Assembly (NCBI GenBank): GCA_023425905.1
Contig: JAFABT010000383.1
Span: 1-11,852 of the forward strand
Direction: 5' to 3'
Length of the DNA stretch: 11,852 nucleotides
From: Actinomycetes bacterium
GTDB lineage: Bacteria; Actinomycetota; Actinomycetes; Actinomycetales; Cellulomonadaceae
In this document: positions 6,497 through 11,852 of the stretch, one piece after another
How the letters are laid out: each line of letters opens with the position of its first letter
Position numbering within the stretch: the stretch's first letter is position 1
Translations under genes and position numbers: made by a program
The notes under the pieces: model-generated
Told to the model about the DNA's origin: nothing
The model's database searches: none
Seen by the model: only the letters and a program-made list of their open reading frames with translations

Positions 6497-7228
6497 GTGG
6501 CACTGTTCCGACGTGGTACGCGCACGGCAGAGGAGGGGTCGACGCCGCAGGGCGTGACGCCCGACGAGACCGTGGCGGAGCAGGTCGCCGCGTCGACCGG
6601 CAGCGAACGGTCCCACGGCCCGTGGGACGTGGCCGACGTCGACGGCATCGACCGTCGGATCGACCTGGGCGCGCTCTGGCTGCCGCCCCATCCTGGGATG
6701 CAGCTGCGCATGGAGATCGACAAGGTCGCCAAGCGGGTCACGTCGGCTGCTCTCGTGCTCGACGGGTCGACGCTCCAGGTGCAGGCCTTCGCCGCGCCCC
6801 GCACGGAGGGGATCTGGGACGAGATCCGCGCCGAGCTCGGCGACTCGGTGACGAAGCAGGGCGGCTCGGTCGACGACCTGCCCGGCCCCTTCGGCCGCGA
6901 GCTCCTTGCCCGCATGCCGGTCCGCACGGATGACGGGCGCACCGCCCACCGTGCGGTGCGATTCATCGGCGTCGACGGGCCGCGCTGGTTCCTGCGCGGC
7001 GTCATCGGCGGCAAGGCCGCCGTCGATCCCGCCGCGGCGACGACGCTCGAGCAGATCTTCGGGGGGATCGTCGTGGTGCGAGGCTCCGAGGCTCGCGCGC
7101 CCCGTGACCTGCTCACCCTCGCGCTGCCGGAGTCGGCGAGCGCGAAGGCTGCCGAGGCGCTCGAGCCCGCGCCGGCCCCGGACTTCGACCCGCTCACCAG
7201 GGGCCCCGAGATCACGGAGATCCGGTGA
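6497..7228 (+). CDS. DUF3710 domain-containing protein
   Basis: A 243-residue soluble protein of an actinobacterial family without known function. After a charged, probably disordered N-terminus (MALFRRGTRTAEE) come the conserved family blocks: HGPWDVADVDG (about 39-49), RIDLGALWLPPHPGM (52-66), TLQVQAFAAPRTEGIWDEIR (about 90-109), LPGPFGRELLARMP (about 127-140) and VRFIGVDGPRWFLRGVIGG (about 153-171). The C-terminus is a Pro/Ala-rich tail. No signal peptide or membrane helix is seen. The start could be 6494 or 6497 (GTG GTG); spacing from AAGGAG favours 6497. The stop shares four bases (GTGA) with the start of the OB-fold gene, indicating translational coupling. Mycobacteria have the orthologue Rv2696c next to dut. 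Confidence 0.88.
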   Translation: MALFRRGTRTAEEGSTPQGVTPDETVAEQVAASTGSERSHGPWDVADVDGIDRRIDLGALWLPPHPGMQLRMEIDKVAKRVTSAALVLDGSTLQVQAFAAPRTEGIWDEIRAELGDSVTKQGGSVDDLPGPFGRELLARMPVRTDDGRTAHRAVRFIGVDGPRWFLRGVIGGKAAVDPAAATTLEQIFGGIVVVRGSEARAPRDLLTLALPESASAKAAEALEPAPAPDFDPLTRGPEITEIR

Positions 7229-7584
7229 CCTTGCGCTCTGTCCTGTCGCGGGCGCTCAGGTCACGCGACCAGATCGAGGCCGACGAGGAGCGCGCCGAGC
7301 CCGCCGGGGCAGGCTGCGCGCCGGTCTGCGACCTGCCGGACCGCCGCCGGGGGCGTGCCCGTGGCGTCGTCCGCTCAGTCACGCTGCGACCACGCGGCGC
7401 GGTGAGCGCGCTCGAGGCAGAGCTCTACGACGGCACGGGGACGATCGACCTGGTGTGGCTCGGCCGCCGCCGGATCGCAGGCGTCGAGGTCGGGCGCCGC
7501 GTCGAGATCGAGGGCCTCGTGTGCACCGTCGACGGCAGGCGCACCGTGTTCAACCCGCACTACACGCTGCGGCCGCGACCGTGA
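7225..7584 (+). CDS. OB-fold nucleic acid binding domain-containing protein
   Basis: A 119-residue protein with a single OB-fold of the tRNA-anticodon/ssDNA-binding type at about 45-117: RGRARGVVRSVTLRP forms strand 1-2, LEAELYDGTGTIDLVWLGRRRIAGVEVGRRVEIEGLV is the classic central segment, and TVFNPHYTL the last strand. The N-terminal 40 residues are charged and hold two cysteines (C31, C35), too few for an obvious zinc site. The GTG start overlaps the DUF3710 stop by four bases (GTGA), and its own stop overlaps the next gene in the same way. It is therefore the middle member of a translationally coupled trio. The mycobacterial counterpart is Rv2694c. Single-stranded nucleic acid or RNA binding is inferred from the fold only. 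Confidence 0.88.
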   Translation: MTLRSVLSRALRSRDQIEADEERAEPAGAGCAPVCDLPDRRRGRARGVVRSVTLRPRGAVSALEAELYDGTGTIDLVWLGRRRIAGVEVGRRVEIEGLVCTVDGRRTVFNPHYTLRPRP

Positions 7585-8381
7585 GCGGGCAGGCGGACCG
7601 CACCGCGGGCCCGGCCGACGCGGTCGTCGAGAAGTCCCCGACGTCCCACGACCGTGCGACCACGCCTGAGGATTCGACTTCGGCGTCCGTCGACCCCGCT
7701 GCCACGCCCGTGCGCGCGACCGGGATGCGCGCCCTCACGGGCGAGGACTTCTCGTTCGCCGAGGCGATCGGCGGGGTGCGGGGCCTCGTTGAGTCCGTGC
7801 TGCCCGGTCTCGTGTTCGTCGTCGTCTACCTCGCCACCGGGGGCACCGTCACGCAGCGGCTCACGTGGGCGCTCGTCGCGTCCGCCACGTGCGCGCTCGG
7901 CGCGGTCGTGCTCCGGCTCGTCCAGCGCACGCCGCTCACCCAGGCGCTCTCGGGCGTCGTGGGCGTCGCGATCGGCGTCGTCTGGGCGTGGCGGTCGGGG
8001 GAGGCGGAGAACTACTTCGCGCTCGGGCTGTGGACCAACGCGGCCTACGGGCTCGCGGCCCTCGTGTCGGTCCTCGTCCGGTGGCCCCTCGTCGGACTCG
8101 TCGTCGGGCTGCTCAAGAGCGAGGGCACGGCGTGGCGCCGTGATCCCGCGCGCGTCGCCGAGCGGACGCGGTACACGTGGGCCACGTGGCTCTGGGTCGC
8201 GATGTTCGGCGCCCGCCTCGCCGTCCAACTGCCCGCCTACCTCACGGGTGACGTCGCGGTGCTCGGTGCGGCACGCCTCGCGATGGGGGTCCCGCTGTGG
8301 GCGCTCACGCTGTGGCTGACGTGGCTCCTCGTCCGACGAGCTGGTCCTGCAGCGCCGCAAGGTCCACCTCAGAACCCGTGA
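7581..8381 (+). CDS. DUF3159 family polytopic membrane protein
   Basis: The 266-residue product starts at GTG 7581, overlapping the OB-fold gene stop by four bases (GTGA). The open frame extends far upstream of this point, but that part is a shadow of other genes. A 50-residue disordered N-terminus precedes the conserved cytoplasmic motif FSFAEAIGGVRGLVESVLPG (57-76). About six to seven hydrophobic segments follow: 73-87, 95-113, 122-137, 147-166, 168-178, 199-216 and 228-252. The segments WTNAAYG (151-157) and RYTWATWLWVAMFGARL (197-213) are typical of DUF3159. Function is unknown; the M. tuberculosis counterpart is Rv2693c, also beside the ceo genes. The last 25 codons and stop are antisense to the end of ceoC, an unusually long convergent overlap. 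Confidence 0.9.
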   Translation: MSGQADRTAGPADAVVEKSPTSHDRATTPEDSTSASVDPAATPVRATGMRALTGEDFSFAEAIGGVRGLVESVLPGLVFVVVYLATGGTVTQRLTWALVASATCALGAVVLRLVQRTPLTQALSGVVGVAIGVVWAWRSGEAENYFALGLWTNAAYGLAALVSVLVRWPLVGLVVGLLKSEGTAWRRDPARVAERTRYTWATWLWVAMFGARLAVQLPAYLTGDVAVLGAARLAMGVPLWALTLWLTWLLVRRAGPAAPQGPPQNP

Positions 8382-8988
8382 CGAAGAGCAGCTCGTCGCC
8401 CGCCTCGAGCGTGTCGTCGGCCGACGGGCTCAGCGGCCGCGGGCCGCGCACGATGCAGGCGAGCACGACGTCCTGAGGCCAGGCGATGGTCCCGACCCGC
8501 ACACCGACGAGGGGTGAGCCCTCCGGGAGCGTGAGCTCGAGGATGTCCGCCCCGGACTGATGGAAGGTGAAGATCTTCACGAGGTCGCCGACCGCGACGG
8601 CCTCCTCGACCATCGCCGTCATGATGCGGGGCGTCGAGACCGCGACGTCGACGCCCCAGGCCTCGTCGAACATCCACTCGTTCTTCGGGTTGTTCACCCG
8701 GGCGACGGTCCGAGGCACGCCGTACTCCGTGCGGGCCAGGAGCGAGATGACGAGGTTCGCCTTGTCGTCGCCGGTCGCGGCGACGACGACGTCGCACTCG
8801 TCGACCCGTGCTGCCGAGAGCGTCGCGAGCTCGCACGCGTCGGCGAGCAGCCAGTCCGCCTCGGCGACCTGGGCGACCCGCATGGCCCCCGGCGAGCGGT
8901 CGACGAGGGTGACGTCATGACCCGAGACGAGCAGCTCGCGGGCGATCGAGCGGCCGACCGATCCCGCCCCTGCGATGACGACGCGCAT
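8305..8988 (-). CDS. ceoC: TrkA-family potassium uptake regulatory protein (CeoC/TrkB-like)
   Basis: A cytoplasmic RCK protein that gates potassium transport according to nucleotide binding. The 227-residue product has an RCK_N Rossmann domain: GAGSVG at 7-12, acidic D30 at the end of strand 2 favouring NAD(H), DACE at 50-53, TGDDKANL at 72-79 and ARVNNPKNEWMF at 96-107. An RCK_C domain spans about 137-217, ending in AGDELLFVTG. The ATG overlaps the ceoB stop by one base (TGATG on the minus strand), so translation is coupled to ceoB. Its 3' end runs 77 bases into the 3' end of the convergent DUF3159 gene. Such duplicated small RCK proteins probably form hetero-oligomers with each other. Confidence 0.93.
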   Translation of the reverse strand: MRVVIAGAGSVGRSIARELLVSGHDVTLVDRSPGAMRVAQVAEADWLLADACELATLSAARVDECDVVVAATGDDKANLVISLLARTEYGVPRTVARVNNPKNEWMFDEAWGVDVAVSTPRIMTAMVEEAVAVGDLVKIFTFHQSGADILELTLPEGSPLVGVRVGTIAWPQDVVLACIVRGPRPLSPSADDTLEAGDELLFVTGSEVDLAALQDQLVGRGATSATA

Positions 8989-9647
8989 CAGGCCTCCGGT
9001 GCCTTGGTGAGGGTGCGTTCGACCGCGGGCACGTCGGCCGAGCGGGCGAGCACGTGGAGCTCGTCGTGCTCCTGGAGCACGGTGGTGGGTTCGGGGAGCA
9101 TCGCCTCACCGAACCGCGTGACGAAGGCGACGCGCGCGGCCGTCACGGACTCGACCTCGCTGAGCGGTCGGCCGGTCCAGCCCTCGTGCACGTCGACGCG
9201 ACACAGCCGGACCGCGCCCGAGGGGTCGCGGTACTCGTCCGTCGCCCCCATCGGGAGCATGAGGCGCAGCACCTGGTCGGCCGTCCAGCGGACGGTCGCG
9301 ACCGTCGGGATACCGAGGCGCTGGTAGATCTCCGCGCGCCCGGGGTCGTAGATCCGAGCCGCGACGTGCTCGACCCCGAAGGTCTCGCGCACGACGCGCG
9401 CGGCGAGGATGTTCGAGTTGTCGCCGTCGGAGACCGCCGCGAACGCGTACGCGTCCTCGATGCCGGCCTGCGCGAGCGTCTCCCGGTCGAAGCCGAGGCC
9501 CGTGACCTTGCGGCCCGTGAAGTCGGCGTCGAGACGACGGAAGGCCTCGGGGTTCTGGTCGATGACGGCGACCGAGTGGCCGTCCGACTCGAGGGATCTC
9601 GCGAGCGCCGCCCCGACGCGGCCGCAGCCCATGATGACGAAGTGCAC
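8988..9647 (-). CDS. ceoB: TrkA-family potassium uptake regulatory protein (CeoB/TrkA-like)
   Basis: First gene of the two-gene RCK operon. The 219-residue product has RCK_N with GCGRVG at 7-12 and D30 as the NAD-ribose ligand, plus the segments VSDGDNSNILAARVVRE (72-88) and ARIYDPGRAEIYQRLGI (97-113). An RCK_C domain runs from about 144 to 212. It is the usual cytoplasmic gating subunit of Trk/Ktr-type K+ transport, although no TrkH/KtrB pore gene is in the window; the nearest transporter is the divergent KimA-like permease. The GTG start lacks a ribosome site but lies six bases after TAGCGT on the minus strand, suggesting a leaderless message. Its stop overlaps the ceoC ATG by one base. Confidence 0.93.
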   Translation of the reverse strand: MHFVIMGCGRVGAALARSLESDGHSVAVIDQNPEAFRRLDADFTGRKVTGLGFDRETLAQAGIEDAYAFAAVSDGDNSNILAARVVRETFGVEHVAARIYDPGRAEIYQRLGIPTVATVRWTADQVLRLMLPMGATDEYRDPSGAVRLCRVDVHEGWTGRPLSEVESVTAARVAFVTRFGEAMLPEPTTVLQEHDELHVLARSADVPAVERTLTKAPEA

Positions 9648-9653
9648 CCGCTG

Positions 9654-9659
9654 ACGCTA
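9654..9659 (-). promoter_or_regulatory. -10 element of the ceoB-ceoC operon
   Basis: On the minus strand TAGCGT (within TATAGCGT) fits TANNNT and ends six bases before the ceoB GTG. This predicts a leaderless or near-leaderless transcript. It is the A/T-richest spot in the 110-bp divergent region. No -35 match is obvious. Confidence 0.55.
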
Positions 9660-9714
9660 TACCCCGCGGGCCTCCCTGGTCGCCGTGCCGGGTCCACGAG
9701 ACACTCGGGCGTCG

Positions 9715-9738
9715 CCCCGGTGCGCGCGCACGCCGGGG
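9715..9738. repeat. Nested inverted repeat upstream of the KimA-like gene
   Basis: CCCCGG (9715-9720) and CCGGGG (9733-9738) are inverted copies flanking the perfect palindrome TGCGCGCGCA (9721-9730). The structure ends five bases before the -10 hexamer at 9744, so it covers the -35 region. It is placed like an operator for the permease gene; no factor can be named. Confidence 0.45.
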
Positions 9739-9743
9739 GGACC

Positions 9744-9749
9744 TAGCAT
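9744..9749 (+). promoter_or_regulatory. -10 element for leaderless KimA-like permease transcript
   Basis: TAGCAT is a good TANNNT hexamer ending eight bases before the GTG at 9758, with no ribosome-binding site in between. A leaderless transcript leaves no room for a 5' UTR riboswitch. Confidence 0.6.
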
Positions 9750-9757
9750 GGTCCTTC

Positions 9758-11791
9758 GTGTCCGACATCATCGACGGGGCCAAGCGCCTCGTCTTGGGTC
9801 GACCGGTCCGCTCCGAGCGACTCGGGTCCTCCCTCCTCCCCAAGCGCATCGCGCTCCCCGTGTTCTCGGCCGACGCGCTCTCGTCGGTCGCGTACGCACC
9901 CGACGAGATCCTCCTCACCCTCGCCGTGGCAGGGCTGAGCGCCGTCCTCATCTCCCCGTGGGTCGGGCTGGCCGTCGTCGTCGTCCTCGCCGTCGTCGTG
10001 CTCTCCTACCGCCGCAACGTCCACGCCTACCCGGGCGGGGGCGGCGACTACGAGGTGGCGACGGTCAACCTCGGGCCGCGGGCGGGCGTCGGCGTCGCGA
10101 GCGCGCTCCTCGTCGACTACGTGCTCACCGTCGCGGTGTCGATCTCCTCCGGGGCCCAGTACGCGGCGTCGGCCCTCCCTGCGCTGCGCGGGCACGAGGC
10201 GACGGTCGCGATGGTCCTCATCGTCCTGCTCACGCTCGCGAACCTCCGTGGCGTGCGCGAGTCGGGGCGCGCGTTCGCGGTGCCGGTCTACCTCTTCATG
10301 GCGGCCCTCGGACTGCTCGTCCTCGTCGGGTCGGTGCGGTGGGCGACCGGCACGCTGGGCCTGTCGGAGAGCGCGGGCTACGAGGTCGTGCCGATGTCCG
10401 CCTATGAGAACGGCCTCACGGGCCTCGGCGGGGCGCTGCTCGTGCTGCGCGCCTTCGCCTCGGGCTCGGCGGCCCTCACGGGTGTCGAGGCGATCAGCAA
10501 CGGCGTTCCGAGCTTCCGCGAGCCGAAGTCGCGTAACGCCGCGCGCACGCTCGCCCTCCTCGGCGGCATCTCGATCACGCTCCTCGGGTCGATCCTCCTG
10601 CTCGCCCACGCGACGCAGGTGCACGTCGTCGAGGACCCCGCGACGCAGCTGCGCCTCGACGGCGTCGCGGTGGGGGACGACCACGTGCAGCACCCGGTCA
10701 TCGGACAGCTCGCGAGCGTGATCTTCGACGGCGTGCCGGTGCTGTACTACGTCGTCGTCGCGGTGACCGGGCTCATCCTGTTGCTCGCCGCCAACACCGC
10801 GTTCAACGGGTTCCCCGTGCTCGGCTCGGTGCTCGCGAAGGACGGCTACCTGCCGCGCCAGCTGCACACCCGGGGCGATCGGCTCGCGTTCTCGAACGGG
10901 ATCCTCACCCTCGCGGCCGGGGCGATCGTCCTCGTGTGGGCCTTCGACGCGCAGGTGACGCGACTCATCCAGCTCTACATCGTCGGCGTCTTCGTGTCCT
11001 TCACGTTCAGCCAGCTCGGCATGGTGCGGCACTGGACGCGGGCGCTGCGCACCGAGCACGTGCCGCGGCTGCGGCGCCGGATGCGCCGGGACCGGGTCGT
11101 CAACTCCGTGGGCTTCGCGCTCACCGGGACCGTGCTCGTCGTCGTCCTCGTGACGAAGTTCCTCCACGGCGCCTGGATCGCCGTCCTCGCGATGGTCGCC
11201 GTCTTCGTCGTCATGCGCGCCGTACGGCGCCACTACGACCTCGTGAGCGCCGAGCTCGCCCTTGGCGACGACCCGGCCGCGTCGCGCGCGCTCCCGAGCC
11301 GCGTGCACGCGATCGTCCTCGTCTCGCGGCTGCACAAGCCGACGATGCGTGCCGTCGCCTACGCCCGGGCGTCGCGTCCGTCGGTCCTCGAGGCCGTCAC
11401 GGTCGGGGTGGATCCCGAGGAGGCCGCTCGCCTCGCGGCCGAGTGGGACACGCTCGACCTCCCGGTGCCGCTGCGCATCTTGTCCTCGCCGTTCCGCGAG
11501 ATCACCCGACCCGTGCTCGGCTACGTGCGGTCCGTGCGTCGGCGCAGCCCCCGCGACCTCGTCGTCGTCTACATCCCCGAGTACGTCGTCGGGCACTGGT
11601 GGGAGCAGCTGCTGCACAACCAGAGCGCGCTGCGGCTCAAGAGCAGGCTGCTCTTCACCCCCGGGGTCGTCGTCGCCTCGGTGCCGTGGCAGCTGACGAG
11701 CTCGCAGCGCACCGCGGAGGCGCTGCCAGGCAAGCTCCCCCCGAACCCCCAGCGCGACGTGACCGCCCCCCGAGAGGACACCCACCCGTGA
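9758..11791 (+). CDS. APC-superfamily permease, KimA/KUP-like potassium transporter candidate
   Basis: The 677-residue product has about twelve membrane helices (roughly residues 30-490) and a cytoplasmic C-terminal domain (about 514-650). TM1 reads FSADALSSVAYAPDEILL (36-53), and other signatures are YPGGGGDYEVA (91-101), the ANTAFNGFPVL block (345-355) and AKDGYLPRQLHTRGDRLAFSNG (360-381). These match the KimA (formerly YdaO) type of high-affinity K+/H+ symporter, including the Asp/Tyr pair of TM1 (D39 and Y46 here). The C-terminal domain has a UspA-like alternation of strands and helices (VHAIVLVSRLHKPTM, DLVVVYIPEYVVGHWW). The gene is divergent from the RCK pair ceoBC, strengthening a potassium role. 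Databases often label such proteins simply amino-acid permease (Rv2690c in M. tuberculosis). The GTG start is supported by TAGCAT eight bases upstream; its stop overlaps the next gene. Confidence 0.9.
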   Translation: MSDIIDGAKRLVLGRPVRSERLGSSLLPKRIALPVFSADALSSVAYAPDEILLTLAVAGLSAVLISPWVGLAVVVVLAVVVLSYRRNVHAYPGGGGDYEVATVNLGPRAGVGVASALLVDYVLTVAVSISSGAQYAASALPALRGHEATVAMVLIVLLTLANLRGVRESGRAFAVPVYLFMAALGLLVLVGSVRWATGTLGLSESAGYEVVPMSAYENGLTGLGGALLVLRAFASGSAALTGVEAISNGVPSFREPKSRNAARTLALLGGISITLLGSILLLAHATQVHVVEDPATQLRLDGVAVGDDHVQHPVIGQLASVIFDGVPVLYYVVVAVTGLILLLAANTAFNGFPVLGSVLAKDGYLPRQLHTRGDRLAFSNGILTLAAGAIVLVWAFDAQVTRLIQLYIVGVFVSFTFSQLGMVRHWTRALRTEHVPRLRRRMRRDRVVNSVGFALTGTVLVVVLVTKFLHGAWIAVLAMVAVFVVMRAVRRHYDLVSAELALGDDPAASRALPSRVHAIVLVSRLHKPTMRAVAYARASRPSVLEAVTVGVDPEEAARLAAEWDTLDLPVPLRILSSPFREITRPVLGYVRSVRRRSPRDLVVVYIPEYVVGHWWEQLLHNQSALRLKSRLLFTPGVVVASVPWQLTSSQRTAEALPGKLPPNPQRDVTAPREDTHP

Positions 11792-11852
11792 CAGACGATG
11801 GCGCGTCGCGCCGAGCGCGACGGCAAGGGCCCGGCCGCCGCACGGCCCGCTC
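11788..11852 (+). CDS. Start of a downstream gene, probably a TrmA-type RNA methyltransferase, 3' partial
   Basis: A GTG at 11788 shares four bases (GTGA) with the permease stop. It is preceded by a good ribosome site, GAGAGGA at 11772-11778, nine bases upstream. The frame stays open for 21 codons to the window edge, giving a basic N-terminus (MTDDGASRRARRQGPG...). No domain is reached. In the conserved actinobacterial order the gene after this permease is a class I SAM-dependent 5-methyluridine RNA methyltransferase with a TRAM domain (Rv2689c in M. tuberculosis), so that identity is inferred from synteny only. Confidence 0.55.
   Translation, partial: MTDDGASRRARRQGPGRRTAR

Noticed and set aside
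9648..9757. c-di-AMP (ydaO-type) riboswitch before the KimA-like gene
   Set aside because: Such riboswitches control KimA in Bacillus, but here the gap is 110 bp and the promoter looks leaderless. No matching structure can fit.
9743..11785. 680-codon open frame antisense to the permease gene
   Set aside because: Its translation is Arg/Asp/Glu/His-rich low complexity, typical of the antisense frame of a GC-rich gene. The plus strand encodes a clear membrane transporter.
1..11852. Mobile elements, CRISPR arrays, tRNA/rRNA genes, defence systems
   Set aside because: No transposase, integrase, regularly spaced repeats or tRNA-like cloverleaf was found. All genes are conserved housekeeping or family-level chromosomal genes.

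Overview
The window is a GC-rich (clearly above 70% by eye) stretch of actinobacterial chromosome. Strong G/C preference at third codon positions, frequent GTG starts, apparent leaderless promoters and the actinobacteria-restricted families SepH, DUF4193, DUF3093, DUF3710 and DUF3159 all point to Actinomycetota. I infer a Micrococcales organism of the Cellulomonas/Sanguibacter/Oerskovia kind, but that finer placement is a guess. Nothing mobile, phage-like or CRISPR-like is visible. Every gap between genes is shorter than about 200 bases.

Layout. Left part: the 3' end of an alkaline-phosphatase-superfamily phosphodiesterase (+), then thymidine kinase tdk (+), converging on sepH (-), a cell-division regulator that acts on FtsZ. 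Divergent from sepH are a TRIC/UPF0126 membrane channel gene and an inositol-monophosphatase-family gene (+). Middle: DUF4193 zinc-ribbon protein (+), converging on DUF3093 membrane protein (-) over a strong shared hairpin. Divergent from DUF3093 is dut (dUTPase, +), followed by a tightly coupled run DUF3710 - OB-fold protein - DUF3159 membrane protein (+). Right part: the DUF3159 gene converges on, and overlaps by 77 bp, a pair of RCK/TrkA-type potassium regulators (ceoC, ceoB; -). Divergent from that pair is a 677-residue KimA/KUP-like APC-superfamily permease (+), whose stop overlaps the start of a further gene running off the right edge.

From the phosphatase-family gene (suhB-like) to the right edge, family content and orientation match, from memory, the Mycobacterium tuberculosis block Rv2701c-Rv2689c, lacking Rv2700 and Rv2695 equivalents. 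This is an old conserved chromosomal neighbourhood rather than an accessory island. Two functional themes stand out. One is nucleotide and thymidylate housekeeping (tdk, dut, OB-fold protein). The other is monovalent-cation handling: a TRIC channel, two RCK proteins and a KimA-like permease.

I did not find a convincing undescribed system. The most interesting signals are regulatory and structural: a repeated leaderless-promoter pattern, hairpins at the predicted 5' ends of the DUF4193 and DUF3710 transcripts, an inverted repeat covering the -35 region of the KimA-like gene, the convergent coding overlap, and a possible RCK-KimA potassium-uptake unit.
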